From: Thalassospira xiamenensis M-5 = DSM 17429
Lineage (GTDB): Bacteria; Pseudomonadota; Alphaproteobacteria; Rhodospirillales; Thalassospiraceae
Length of the DNA stretch: 64,000 nt
Assembly: GCF_000300235.2 (NCBI RefSeq)
Contig: NZ_CP004388.1
Location: forward strand, 3,063,501 to 3,127,500
Direction: 5' to 3'
The stretch's first letter is position 1. The number at the start of each line of letters is the position of its first letter. Made by a program: the position numbers and the translations under genes. Positions 21,887-30,740 of the stretch are shown piece by piece. The notes beneath the pieces are model-generated. The model did not search any database. It was not told where the DNA came from and saw only the letters and a program-made list of their open reading frames with translations.

Positions 21887-22828
21887 TTAACGGAATTCGC
21901 CAGCGTATTTTTCAACAAGCGCGATATTGTCCTTGGTGATGAAACCGGGACCGGAATTGATGTTGCCGGACGGCAGAACACCATATCGTGCATAGTTGGT
22001 CAGGATAACGACCGGCAGATACCCCTGAAGGTAAGGCTGCTGATCAATGGCGAAATTGATCTCACCCTTTTTGATCGCTTCGGCGATTTCGCCCGAAAGG
22101 TCAAAGGTGCCAAACATGATCTGACCGGCAAGACCGGCATCACGAACGGCGGCCAGCGTCGGATGGGCCGAATTCGGGCCAAGTGTCAGGATCGCATCGA
22201 CATCCTTGTTGGTATTCAGATAGGCCGCGACCTTGTTCTTCACTTCCGACGGGTCCATGCCGCTATCGATCATCTGGCTGCCAAGCTCGACACCAAGCGC
22301 ATCGGCAAAGCCACGGCAACGCTCAACCGATGCCGGGTTGGTGATGTAATGGTTCACACAGACAAATGATTTTGCACCGGCGGCTGCGGCACGTTTGCCC
22401 GCTCCGAAACCGGCATCATATTCCGGCTGACCAACATGCATCAGCGCGCCAAGCTCGGCGGACTGTTCAACGGTGCCGGAATTGATTGTGATCACCGGAA
22501 TACCGCGATCAACCGCATCCATGATCGGGCCTTTAAGCACGTTGAAATCGGCGATGGTGACAATGATGCCATCCGGGTTGGTAGCCGCTGCCTGCTCGAC
22601 AATACGGGCCATATCGGCCAGATCGCCGGTCGGCGGGTTGCGGTAATCAACCGTGACTTCCATCTGGTCGCCTGCGACCTTGATGGCATTCTTGATGGTG
22701 TTCCACCAGCTGTCCGAGTCCGGTGCATGGCTGATCAGAACGAATTTTTCGTCTTCTGCCGAAGCAGTCCCGGTAAATCCGGCAAAGGCAATGGCAGCGG
22801 CCGCAATTGCGGTCAAAGTCTTCTTCAT
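21887..22828 (-). CDS. Inositol-type ABC transporter periplasmic binding protein
   Basis: A 313-residue Peripla_BP_4 (ribose-binding-like) protein with a clear signal peptide (MKKTLTAIAAAAIAFAGFTG then TASA). The mature part has VLISHAPDSDSWWNTIKNAI, PDGIIVTIADFNVLKGPIMD, VDAILTLGPNSAHPTL and AIDQQPYLQGYLPVV. It is the first gene of the inositol operon, with AGGGAGG before its ATG and a perfect palindrome at 22979-22996 upstream. The ligand myo-inositol is inferred from the operon. Confidence 0.9.
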   Translation of the reverse strand: MKKTLTAIAAAAIAFAGFTGTASAEDEKFVLISHAPDSDSWWNTIKNAIKVAGDQMEVTVDYRNPPTGDLADMARIVEQAAATNPDGIIVTIADFNVLKGPIMDAVDRGIPVITINSGTVEQSAELGALMHVGQPEYDAGFGAGKRAAAAGAKSFVCVNHYITNPASVERCRGFADALGVELGSQMIDSGMDPSEVKNKVAAYLNTNKDVDAILTLGPNSAHPTLAAVRDAGLAGQIMFGTFDLSGEIAEAIKKGEINFAIDQQPYLQGYLPVVILTNYARYGVLPSGNINSGPGFITKDNIALVEKYAGEFR

Positions 22829-22978
22829 CGTTAGCCTCCCTAGTGGCTTTGAAACGGGGCCGCATTTTGCGCCCCGATGCGTCGACTGAATGTTCAGTGA
22901 ACGGTCCGGCCTGTGATTTCTTAAGGCGTCACTTTTTACCGGGCCTCGCTTCGGGGTCAGGTACCCCGAATTCGATGA

Positions 22979-22996
22979 ATGGAATTTTTATTCCAT
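22979..22996. promoter_or_regulatory. IolR-type operator upstream of the inositol operon
   Basis: A perfect palindrome, ATGGAAT-TTTT-ATTCCAT, lies between the binding-protein gene and the regulator gene. Its core GGAA-N6-TTCC (22981-22994) is the motif described for RpiR-type IolR repressors of rhizobia. A related palindrome is at 23912-23929. Confidence 0.7.
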
Positions 22997-23022
22997 TTTC
23001 ATTTTGATGCAACAAATTTTTT

Positions 23023-23847
23023 CTATTCGTTTGCCCGATCCCGTTTTGCCCCAATCGCCACCGCCAACGAAATCGCCAGCGAAAGCGTGGCCGACAGCGC
23101 CCTGAAGGCCCCGACATCGACCTCGGACACCGCAAGGGTCAGGGCATCAATCCGCCGAAGCGGGCTGGTCATGGTATCGGTAATCGCAACAACCGGGTTG
23201 CCGAGTCCCCGTGCATAGGCCGCCAGATCGATGGTTTCCTGCGAATAGGGCGCGAAGGTAATGGCAATCATCACATCGCCCTTTCGAATGGCATGACGCG
23301 GGTTAAGCTTCCCCACTCCGTCATGCAGAACCGCCGGAATATCCATCTTTTCAAATGCATAGGATAAATAACTGGCCACCGGGAAGGCGCGTCTGAACCC
23401 GACAATATGGATCATTGGGGCCGCGGCCAGCACATTGACCGCTTCCTCAAGCAATCCGGCATCAATCGACGACGCCAGATTTTCAAGCGACAGCCGCCCG
23501 GCCTCGACAAACTCCGCCAAAAGCGCACTGGGGCTATCGGCCCCGCTTGCCCGAAGATTTTCCAATCGCGTCGCGTAATCGGGCCATTTCTGGGCATAGG
23601 TTTCGCGAAACATTTTCTGCATTTCGGAAAATCCCGAAAAGCCCAGCAACTGGCAAAACCGCATGAAGGCCGATGGTTGCACCCCCGCCCCGGCGGACAG
23701 TTCCGCCACGGTCGAAACCGCAATACGGTCTGTATTCTGGGCGACAAATTCGGCGCATTGCCTCAATCTTTTGGGCATTGCCTCCGATATTTCAGCCAGC
23801 CGATGATTGAATTCTTCAAGCGAGACCGGCGCGGTTTGTTCCGTCAT
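23023..23847 (-). CDS. iolR: RpiR/MurR-family transcriptional regulator of inositol catabolism
   Basis: About 274 residues from the ATG at 23847 (MTEQTAPVSLEEFNHRLAEI); an in-frame ATG at 23904 would place coding sequence closer to the operator region. The N-terminal RpiR helix-turn-helix reads STVAELSAGAGVQPSAFMRF, then CQLLGFSGFSEMQKMF. A C-terminal SIS sugar-phosphate-binding domain has IHIVGFRRAFPVASYLSYAF and KGDVMIAITFAPYSQETI. It is flanked by two palindromes (22979-22996 and 23912-23929). It most likely represses the inositol operon and the divergent dehydrogenase until an inositol-derived phosphate such as DKG-phosphate binds. The effector is by analogy. Confidence 0.85.
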   Translation of the reverse strand: MTEQTAPVSLEEFNHRLAEISEAMPKRLRQCAEFVAQNTDRIAVSTVAELSAGAGVQPSAFMRFCQLLGFSGFSEMQKMFRETYAQKWPDYATRLENLRASGADSPSALLAEFVEAGRLSLENLASSIDAGLLEEAVNVLAAAPMIHIVGFRRAFPVASYLSYAFEKMDIPAVLHDGVGKLNPRHAIRKGDVMIAITFAPYSQETIDLAAYARGLGNPVVAITDTMTSPLRRIDALTLAVSEVDVGAFRALSATLSLAISLAVAIGAKRDRANE

Positions 23848-23911
23848 GGCGTACGGGGTTCCTGTTTTTGTTTTTGCTTGACGCTGGATGCATTCCATGA
23901 TCATCCATTTT

Positions 23912-23929
23912 ATAGAATAAAAATTCTAT
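23912..23929. promoter_or_regulatory. Second IolR-type operator, divergent iolR/dehydrogenase region
   Basis: A palindrome, ATAGAAT-AAAA-ATTCTAT, is 27 bp before the dehydrogenase ATG and 64 bp before the regulator ATG. It has the same 7-4-7 geometry as the site at 22979-22996, with AGAA/TTCT in place of GGAA/TTCC. It fits autoregulation of iolR plus control of the divergent gene. Confidence 0.65.
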
Positions 23930-23956
23930 TTTGATACAGACAGGGAGTCCAGCGAA

Positions 23957-25084
23957 ATGGCATCCATCGGTATTGGCCTTATCGGCACCGGTTTCATGGG
24001 CAAGGCGCATGCGCTTGCATTTGGCGCGGTTCGCGCCGTGATGGGCGATGTCCCTGATGTCCGTCTTGAACTACTCTGTGATACCCCGGCGGACAAGGCC
24101 AGAACCATGGCCGATCAGTTCGGTTTTGCGCGTGCCACCGATGACTGGAAGGCCCTTATTGCCGATCCGGCGGTCGATATCGTGTCGATCACCACCCCAA
24201 ATATGCTGCATTTTGACATGGCGCTGGCCGCAATTGCGGCGGGCAAGCATGTCTATTGCGAAAAGCCGCTGGCCCTGACGCTTGATCAGGCGCGTGCGAT
24301 GCGCGATGCGGCGCGCAAGGCCGGGGTGAAAACCATGGTCGGCTATAATTACATCAAAAACCCCGCCTTTACCCATGCCTGCAAACTGGTGCGCGAGGGT
24401 GCGATTGGCGACATTGTGCATTTTCGCGGCTGGGTGGACGAGGATTATCAGGCCAACCCCGAACTCCCCTGGACCTGGCGCAGCACGATTGCCGACGCTG
24501 GTTTGGGCGCACTTGGCGATCTGGGATGTCATCTGGTTTCGATGACCTATGGCCTTGTCGGCCCGATCGACAGCCTGATTGCCGATATGCAGACGGTCCA
24601 TGAAACCCGCCCGCTGGCCGATGGGGCGGGCCGGGCAAAGGTCGAAAACGAAGATACTGCAACCGCCCTTGTCCGCTTTGCCAATGGCGCACAGGGCAGC
24701 ATTTCAACCTCCCGCTCCGCCTGGGGGCGCAAAAACCGGCTGGCATGGGAAGTCCACGGGACAAAGGGCATGCTGTGCTTTGATCAGGAACGGCTGAACG
24801 AATTGCAGCTTTACCGCAATGACGGCCCGACCGCCAAACAGGGCTTTACCACCATCCTGACCAGCCCGGAACATCCGCCTTATGGCAATTTCTGTCCGGC
24901 ACCAGGTCATCAGCTTGGCTTTAACGACCTCAAGGTGATCGAAGCCGCCGCCCTTCTGCGCGCCATCCGCGACAATCACGCTGCCTATCCGGGCTTTGAC
25001 GATGCCTTTGAATTCGAAAAGGTCATCCACGCGGTCGCCCTGTCGGCCCGCGAAGAACGGCGTGTAAAAATCGACGACCTTTAA
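23957..25084 (+). CDS. Gfo/Idh/MocA-family oxidoreductase, probable second inositol dehydrogenase
   Basis: NAD(P)-dependent oxidoreductase of 375 residues. The Rossmann motif is GLIGTGFMGKAHALAFG, the conserved EKPLALTLDQA is near residue 100, and the C-terminal alpha/beta domain holds DAGLGALGDLGCHLVSMTYG with the likely catalytic Asp/His pair. It is transcribed away from iolR, with the iolR-type palindrome in its promoter. It may oxidise scyllo- or D-chiro-inositol, or a related cyclitol or sugar, feeding the same pathway. The family is certain and the substrate is inferred. Confidence 0.85.
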   Translation: MASIGIGLIGTGFMGKAHALAFGAVRAVMGDVPDVRLELLCDTPADKARTMADQFGFARATDDWKALIADPAVDIVSITTPNMLHFDMALAAIAAGKHVYCEKPLALTLDQARAMRDAARKAGVKTMVGYNYIKNPAFTHACKLVREGAIGDIVHFRGWVDEDYQANPELPWTWRSTIADAGLGALGDLGCHLVSMTYGLVGPIDSLIADMQTVHETRPLADGAGRAKVENEDTATALVRFANGAQGSISTSRSAWGRKNRLAWEVHGTKGMLCFDQERLNELQLYRNDGPTAKQGFTTILTSPEHPPYGNFCPAPGHQLGFNDLKVIEAAALLRAIRDNHAAYPGFDDAFEFEKVIHAVALSAREERRVKIDDL

Positions 25085-25098
25085 CGCACGGCATTATC

Positions 25099-25141
25099 GG
25101 AAGGGCTCAAGCGTCCGACATATGTTCGGGCTTGCCCTTCC
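25099..25141 (+). terminator. Long imperfect hairpin after the dehydrogenase gene
   Basis: GGAAGGGC (25099-25106) pairs with GCCCTTCC (25134-25141). AAGC/GCTT and CCGACA/TGTTCGG continue the stem with a 2-nt bulge. It starts 15 bp after the stop at 25084. There is no T run, so it may be a Rho-type or 3'-protecting structure. The rest of the 314-bp gap (25085-25398) shows no gene. Confidence 0.5.
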
Positions 25142-25329
25142 ACTTGGCAAAAGGCACCAATATCCCCGCCCTCTGCTGTGCTTTTGATTTTGCAGGCATG
25201 GTTTCCATCCTTCTTTGGTGTGTTTCACACCCCAAACGGTCGGCGCTTCCCAAAGATGCCCTATAAACAGCCAAGCAACATGCGCAAGACAGGCTGCAAT
25301 TTGACCGTCAATACGCCACCGATAATGAA

Positions 25330-25363
25330 AAGGCCGGAACAGCATTTCTGCTATTCCGGCCTT
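25330..25363 (-). terminator. Intrinsic terminator of the uronate operon
   Basis: AAGGCCGGAA (25330-25339) pairs perfectly with TTCCGGCCTT (25354-25363), with an inner AGCA/TGCT stem and a TTTC loop. Read on the minus strand it is followed by TTTTC. It lies 36 bp past the stop of the 822-residue gene. Confidence 0.8.
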
Positions 25364-25398
25364 CATCATTCAGGAGCCGACGGGAGGTCTCGGCTCCC

Positions 25399-27867
25399 TC
25401 AGTGAACCAGCGGCAATTCCTTGCGGTCGCCCTCAAGCGTCCATTCCATTGGATTAAGAGCACGGCCCTCGGCCGATACGACGCCGTTTTGATGGAACAA
25501 CACCGCGCCATATTGCGCATCTTCGATACGATATGTGCCATCGGTATCAACATGAACATCAAGCGCATGGCTATTGGCAAATTTCGCCAAATCACCGGCA
25601 TGTCCCAGTCGAACAACCCATATCCCATCACGCCCCGCAAGACGCAATTCATGCCCGGCCGACCCGCCCGTTTGCACAAGCTCCAAAGGTCCCGACGCCG
25701 ATATAAGCAACGCACCCTCGCCCGAACGTGCCGACGCCCGATATCCATCGACATGCCATTCATCAAACGCCAATGTCGGGAACCATGCATGGGTAAAATC
25801 AGGTTGCGGTGCCACACCTTCAAACCGGACAATCGCCAGATCACGATATTGCTGAACGCGTGGAACACTTGCCGATCCGCCCCAGAAGGACGGGCGACCA
25901 AAACCGGATTGAACAATTTCGCCGGGATGGTTGATGAATATCTGTGCGCCCGGCTCGCGACCGATCCGCGCCTGAAGAAGCGTTTCCTGATATCCCCAGT
26001 CCCGCCAACGATAAAGTGCGGCACTTCCCATCGCGGTTTCACTGGTTTTGTAATGATACAATCGGCAAAACGCATTTTCGCCCTGCCAGAAAGTCCATTC
26101 CTGCGCGGTATCGCGTTTCTCCCAGCAGGCAATATCGGCAAGATCAGGCAATTCAAGCCCATGATCACGCAACGCCAAAGCCATCTGGGCCAGGCAATTC
26201 ACATGCGCCCCAAACTGCCCTTTGCCCCACAGCAATCTGGCAAGACCGTTTAGTTCCAAAGTATCGGCGACGCAAAGTGAATGCTCGTAACTTCGGCCCT
26301 GCGCCCCGGTAATGACGCCGTGATGCGCCGAATTGGCAATCACGGTGATCAGTCGGGTAATGGCACCAGATGCCCGTTTCCGAATGACTTCGTCGGGTGC
26401 AAGCGCAAACAGGGCCGCCAGCCCTTTAAGATCAATCGGGAAATAGGTGCCAGAATTGAATTCCGCCATTTCGGCCGCTTCGAAATGATCGAACCACGCC
26501 ATCAGACGCTCAAAGCCCGCCTGTTTCTGTGCGATGCCATTGCGATCTGCGCGCCGGAAATGTGACTGCGGCAACAGGTTCCCTGCCAGATAGGCAGAAG
26601 TATGGAACAACAATGCATGGTTTTCCGAGAAATACCACTGAACATCGTTGCCCGGTTCATCCATCCAGTAACGGAATTCAAGAATGGCGGCATCAATACG
26701 CGCGACCAAAGATGCAGGTAGCCGATCTGCAAACACAATGCGCGTCCACAACAGCGGAACCAGCGCAAAATCAGCACAGTCATAACACTGCTCGATCCCC
26801 GGCAAAGCCGTGTTGATGATTGCCTCGGCACGCGCCAACGCCACCTCATCCCCGACGGCCGCACAGGCAAGTGCGGTTTCGGTATCGGTTTCACCGTTCT
26901 TTGCAATCCATGCAAGGCTTTCGGCAATGCGCGTCTCAAGACTTTCCGGTGCTGGCCCGGTTACAGAACGCCAACTGACCTCCGCGCCAAGCCGCGCTTC
27001 GGATGCAAAATCGCCGCACTGGAACGCAAATCCGAAATACCGGTAATCTGCCGGAAAATCGTTCGACGATGCCAGACGCACGCGATCTGCCCCCGCGGGA
27101 ATTTCAAACGTCACATCATCATGATCATGCGACATGAAATGACCGGCAACCCTTACCCGGCCGCGAACCTTGTCCGGAAACGGCACCGGCATGACAAGCC
27201 AGATATCATCACTGTCATAGAATTTACGATCAAGATGCATGGCATCAACAGCCGCCTCGACCGCAGATACGGCCTCAGGTTCCGCCGGAAAACAATTCCC
27301 CGCCTCTGCCTTTGGGCCGTCAATCCAGACAAGCGCAATACGGAAAACCGCATCGCGCTCGCACAGATCTTCAAACTGGACGGCAACCTCGTTGTGGCCC
27401 TGTTTCAGATTGGCCTCAAACTCGACCTCGTCCATGGCATTCCGGGTCGCGGGCGAAAGCCACGCAACCGCCCGCCCGTTCACATACACGCGCGCGGCCC
27501 CACAAATACCCAATCGCAACCGCGCAGGGCCTGCATCCATGGCATTGATCGCCGTTCTCGCCCAACCCTGAATATGGGTTGCCCGGAACCAGAACCCCGA
27601 AAGATCAAGAAACGGTGATCCACCTGGCAAAATATTTCTTGCCTTCCGCCAGTCAGGGAACGGCAGTTCGGCAATTTCTTTGCCACGGCGTTCGGCAATA
27701 TAAGCGGTCCGGCAGGGATAGGTATGCGGGATGAAATTCTTTTCCTTTGTCAGGAAAAAGGTTGAATCCATCTCGCCTTCCATCGGCATATCCGCCACAT
27801 CATATACCCGTTCTTCAAGCGACGTGACCTGCCAGTAAGGAACGGATGCTCCGGATTTAAGCAGCAT
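25399..27867 (-). CDS. Large predicted carbohydrate-active protein (glycoside hydrolase or lyase-like)
   Basis: I do not recognise the exact family. The 822-residue product has no clear signal peptide, so it is probably cytoplasmic. Residues ~70-190 look like a beta-sandwich sugar-binding domain (LDLSGFWFRATHIQGWAR, then YVNGRAVAWLSPATRN). Residues ~300-620 are helical with repeated aromatic and acidic segments typical of (alpha/alpha) toroid glycosidases and lyases (YDCADFALVPLLW, NDVQWYFSENHALLFHTSAY, AEFNSGTYFPIDLKGLAALF, HHGVITGAQGRSYEHSLC). The C-terminal ~180 residues are probably beta-rich. It ends 3 bp before kduI begins on the same strand, so it probably releases a uronic acid from a glycuronide or oligosaccharide. 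A beta-glucuronidase-like or heparinase II/III-like role is possible. Confidence 0.6.
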   Translation of the reverse strand: MLLKSGASVPYWQVTSLEERVYDVADMPMEGEMDSTFFLTKEKNFIPHTYPCRTAYIAERRGKEIAELPFPDWRKARNILPGGSPFLDLSGFWFRATHIQGWARTAINAMDAGPARLRLGICGAARVYVNGRAVAWLSPATRNAMDEVEFEANLKQGHNEVAVQFEDLCERDAVFRIALVWIDGPKAEAGNCFPAEPEAVSAVEAAVDAMHLDRKFYDSDDIWLVMPVPFPDKVRGRVRVAGHFMSHDHDDVTFEIPAGADRVRLASSNDFPADYRYFGFAFQCGDFASEARLGAEVSWRSVTGPAPESLETRIAESLAWIAKNGETDTETALACAAVGDEVALARAEAIINTALPGIEQCYDCADFALVPLLWTRIVFADRLPASLVARIDAAILEFRYWMDEPGNDVQWYFSENHALLFHTSAYLAGNLLPQSHFRRADRNGIAQKQAGFERLMAWFDHFEAAEMAEFNSGTYFPIDLKGLAALFALAPDEVIRKRASGAITRLITVIANSAHHGVITGAQGRSYEHSLCVADTLELNGLARLLWGKGQFGAHVNCLAQMALALRDHGLELPDLADIACWEKRDTAQEWTFWQGENAFCRLYHYKTSETAMGSAALYRWRDWGYQETLLQARIGREPGAQIFINHPGEIVQSGFGRPSFWGGSASVPRVQQYRDLAIVRFEGVAPQPDFTHAWFPTLAFDEWHVDGYRASARSGEGALLISASGPLELVQTGGSAGHELRLAGRDGIWVVRLGHAGDLAKFANSHALDVHVDTDGTYRIEDAQYGAVLFHQNGVVSAEGRALNPMEWTLEGDRKELPLVH

Positions 27868-27870
27868 GAC

Positions 27871-28707
27871 TTAACGCAGCTCCTTAATGGCAACCGGCGA
27901 AACATCGGTATATTCCTGATTTTCCCCGGTCATGCCCCACACAAAACCATACGGCCCGGTACCGGCCCCCATATGAATGGACCAGGCTGGCGACAGGACG
28001 ACATCGCCATTTGCCACAACCAGATGACGGGTATTATCCGGGCGCCCCATGAAATGCATAACCCGGTCTTCATCCGAAAGATCGAAATAGCAATAGGCCT
28101 CCATGCGGCGCTCATGCAGGTGCGGCGGCATGGTGTTCCAGACCGAACCCTTCGCCGGATCGGTAATGCCCATCAGCAACAGACAGGATGGCGCGACCTC
28201 TGGATGAATATACATCGCCAGGGAACGGCGATTGCTTTTCTCGGCATCCCCCATCTCAAGGATTTTCGATTCCGCACGCGTGATCAGGCTCGTCGGCACT
28301 GAATGCCCCGCCGGGACCGAATTCATATAAAAACGTGCCGGGCTTTTGGCATCATTACTACCCAGCGAGACGGTTTCAGCACCACGGCCGATATAAAGAA
28401 CATCGCGGTTTGCAAGCTCATAGCGCGTTCCGTCCACCTCGATCCAGCCCGCGCCGCCAAGGTTTGCAATGCCCATTTCACGCGCATCAAAGAACAGGTT
28501 CGTCCCGACATCTTTGCCATCGCCAAAGCCAAGCGCCTTTTCCCCCGGAACGGCACCACCGACAATCATCCGATCAAAATGAGTATACGCAAAGCTGATC
28601 TGACCCGGCACAAAGAGACGCTCGACCATAAAATTCTCGCGCAACTGGGTCGTATTCATTCCATCGATCTGATCGGGACCGGCACCATAGCGTTGTTCCA
28701 TAGCCAC
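27871..28707 (-). CDS. kduI: 5-Keto-4-deoxyuronate isomerase
   Basis: Cupin isomerase of 278 residues that converts 5-keto-4-deoxyuronate to 2,5-diketo-3-deoxygluconate in pectin, alginate-like and glycosaminoglycan breakdown. It has the typical start (LRENFMVERLFVPGQISFAY) and the Zn-binding TMPPHLHERRMEAYCYFDL, then HMGAGTGPYGFVWGMTGEN near the C-terminus. It is the first gene of a minus-strand operon and is divergent from the LacI regulator. Starts at 28707 and 28701 are both possible. The call is firm. Confidence 0.95.
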   Translation of the reverse strand: MAMEQRYGAGPDQIDGMNTTQLRENFMVERLFVPGQISFAYTHFDRMIVGGAVPGEKALGFGDGKDVGTNLFFDAREMGIANLGGAGWIEVDGTRYELANRDVLYIGRGAETVSLGSNDAKSPARFYMNSVPAGHSVPTSLITRAESKILEMGDAEKSNRRSLAMYIHPEVAPSCLLLMGITDPAKGSVWNTMPPHLHERRMEAYCYFDLSDEDRVMHFMGRPDNTRHLVVANGDVVLSPAWSIHMGAGTGPYGFVWGMTGENQEYTDVSPVAIKELR

Positions 28708-28893
28708 GGGATATCTCCTAAGGATGTTCCTGCACGTTCAGCCACCGTTTGGATCGGTGACGTACTTTATAAATTCGCAGAAGCAGGAAGATGGCTTCCT
28801 GTTCCGCACAAGAAAAAACATCACACCAAGAAATTTTTCGTGCAATATGTAAATAAATTCCACAAACTGATGAGAATCAGGAAAGGGAAAAAC

Positions 28894-29916
28894 ATGGCAG
28901 TTAGCGGACGCACGAAGATAAGCGACATCGCCTCGCGTCTTGGGGTTTCTACGGCAACCGTATCACGCGCCCTAAGCGGAAATGGCTATGTCCGCGAACA
29001 TCTCGCCTCCAGAATCCGGGCTGCGGCCATTGAAATGAACTACGCCGTTTCAAGCACCACTGCCGGGCAAAAGGTCCTGATTGTTTCCTCGCAAGAGGCC
29101 ATGATCGATTTCAAACGCAGCCAGTTCACCATGTATGTTCTCGAAGGGGTTCGCGAACGCGCCGAAAGCCGGGACATCCGCATAGAATCTTACATCTATC
29201 AGCCCAATCAACGCTTCGAAGACCTCTACAACGCGGCACAGGCCCCGGATTTGATCGGTCTTTTGCTTGTTTCCGTCGATGATGCGACACTCGATTATGT
29301 GCGCGCCTCGGATATGCCTGCCGTCCTGGTCAATGGTGACGATCCGGAAATGCAGCTAAGCTCGGTCACGCCGTGCAATCGATCTGCGGCCTCCTTGGCG
29401 ACCAAACATCTTATCAATCAAGGACACCGCCATATCCTGTTTCTCAATCGCCCCGGCAGGCGCACGATTCAGCGCCGCTTCGAAGGATGGCGCGACGCCA
29501 TGGCCGAACATTACAATCCCGACTATGTGATTGATATCGACGACTGGACCGCCGAAGCCGCCAGCCAGCGCATTACCGAGGTCATCGATAGCAACCTTTC
29601 TTTCAGCGCCATTGTCGCTGCTGGCGATATCCTGGCTGTCGGCGCTGTTTCCGCCCTGCAAGCCAAGGGCTACAACGTCCCGAAAGATGTTTCTGTGGTC
29701 GGCATTGATGGTCTGCCCCAGGGCCAATACATGTCGCCCGCGCTGACATCGGTCAAAATTCCGATGCAGACAGTCGGCGCGCTGTCGCTGGATCTGCTGA
29801 TTGAAACCTGCCGACTGACCAATGCCGATATTGAAATGCCCGCACGCCGGATTGAATTGGCGTGCGAGCTCATTAACCGCGAAAGCGTCGGTCCGCCACC
29901 GGCAAAACTACGCTGA
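28894..29916 (+). CDS. LacI-family transcriptional regulator
   Basis: About 340 residues from the ATG at 28894, with AAAGGGA upstream. A long in-frame extension to 28303 covers kduI antisense and is not coding. The N-terminal LacI helix-turn-helix is TKISDIASRLGVSTATVSRA, followed by the hinge region. The effector domain has VLIVSSQEAMIDFKRSQF, HLINQGHRHILFLNRPGR and DVSVVGIDGLPQGQYMSPAL. It is divergent from kduI across a 186-bp gap and convergent with kduD. It most likely represses the flanking uronate genes until a ketodeoxy-sugar acid accumulates. Confidence 0.88.
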   Translation: MAVSGRTKISDIASRLGVSTATVSRALSGNGYVREHLASRIRAAAIEMNYAVSSTTAGQKVLIVSSQEAMIDFKRSQFTMYVLEGVRERAESRDIRIESYIYQPNQRFEDLYNAAQAPDLIGLLLVSVDDATLDYVRASDMPAVLVNGDDPEMQLSSVTPCNRSAASLATKHLINQGHRHILFLNRPGRRTIQRRFEGWRDAMAEHYNPDYVIDIDDWTAEAASQRITEVIDSNLSFSAIVAAGDILAVGAVSALQAKGYNVPKDVSVVGIDGLPQGQYMSPALTSVKIPMQTVGALSLDLLIETCRLTNADIEMPARRIELACELINRESVGPPPAKLR

Positions 29917-29959
29917 CAGACATGATCGGCCAAACGTGATCAGGGCGCCACAAACCGCC

Positions 29960-30700
29960 CTATCGCGCAAGCCAGCCACCATCAACATTCAAAATGGCAC
30001 CTGAAACATAATTAGACGCGGGCGCTGCCAGATAAACCGCTGTTTCCGCGATATCATCAGGCCGTCCCCAACGCCCTGCCGGAATACGTTCCAGAATGGC
30101 CGCAGACCGATCAGGATCATCACGCAACGCCTGTGTATTGCTTGTCGCGATATAGCCCGGCGCAATCGCATTCACATTGATACCGCGTGCCGTCCATTCA
30201 TTTGCCAGAATACGGGTCAAACCGGCCACACCATGCTTGGATGTGGTGTAGGACGGAACCCGAATGCCCCCCTGAAACGATAAAAGCGACGCGATATTCA
30301 CAATCTTGCCCTGCCCACCGCGCGCAAAGACCTCCTTGGCAAACGCCTGCGAGGTAAAGAACACCGCCTTGGCATTCACATCCATGACGGCGTCCCAGTC
30401 TTCTTCGGTAAAATCGATGCAATCGGCGCGGCGGATAATCCCCGCATTATTGACCAGAATGTCGATATTGGCCCCTTCAAACAGGGCCGCCCCCGCCATC
30501 GGATCAGCAAAATCAACAATGACTTCGCTTGCGACACCACCCGCATCACCGATCATTGCAACCGTTTCGCCGCAGCTTCGCCGTCCTGCACAGACAACTT
30601 CCGCACCTGCGCGTGCCATGGCGACGGCAATAGCCTGCCCTATTCCGGCATTGGCACCGGTTACCAAAGCTTTTCGACCGCTCAGCGAGAACGCATTCAT
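29960..30700 (-). CDS. kduD: 2-Deoxy-D-gluconate 3-dehydrogenase / KduD-type SDR
   Basis: Classical SDR of 246 residues with VTGANAGIGQAIAVAMARAG, NNAGIIR, and catalytic Ser-Tyr-Lys in IVNIASLLSF and VPSYTTSKHGVAGL. The residues GINVNAIAPGYIATSNTQAL and the C-terminal NVDGGWLAR match KduD, which reduces 2,5-diketo-3-deoxygluconate to KDG. It is 40 bp upstream of the kduI-facing cluster on the minus strand, downstream of the broken TRAP gene. Together with KduI it covers the two steps from unsaturated uronate to KDG. KdgK and KdgA are not in the window. Confidence 0.88.
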   Translation of the reverse strand: MNAFSLSGRKALVTGANAGIGQAIAVAMARAGAEVVCAGRRSCGETVAMIGDAGGVASEVIVDFADPMAGAALFEGANIDILVNNAGIIRRADCIDFTEEDWDAVMDVNAKAVFFTSQAFAKEVFARGGQGKIVNIASLLSFQGGIRVPSYTTSKHGVAGLTRILANEWTARGINVNAIAPGYIATSNTQALRDDPDRSAAILERIPAGRWGRPDDIAETAVYLAAPASNYVSGAILNVDGGWLAR

Positions 30701-30740
30701 GATATAACTCCGCTTGGATAGGATTAGGTATGGGTGAACG

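Noticed and set aside
28303-28893. N-terminal extension of the LacI regulator
   Set aside because: The extension is antisense to kduI, and the helix-turn-helix begins just after the ATG at 28894.
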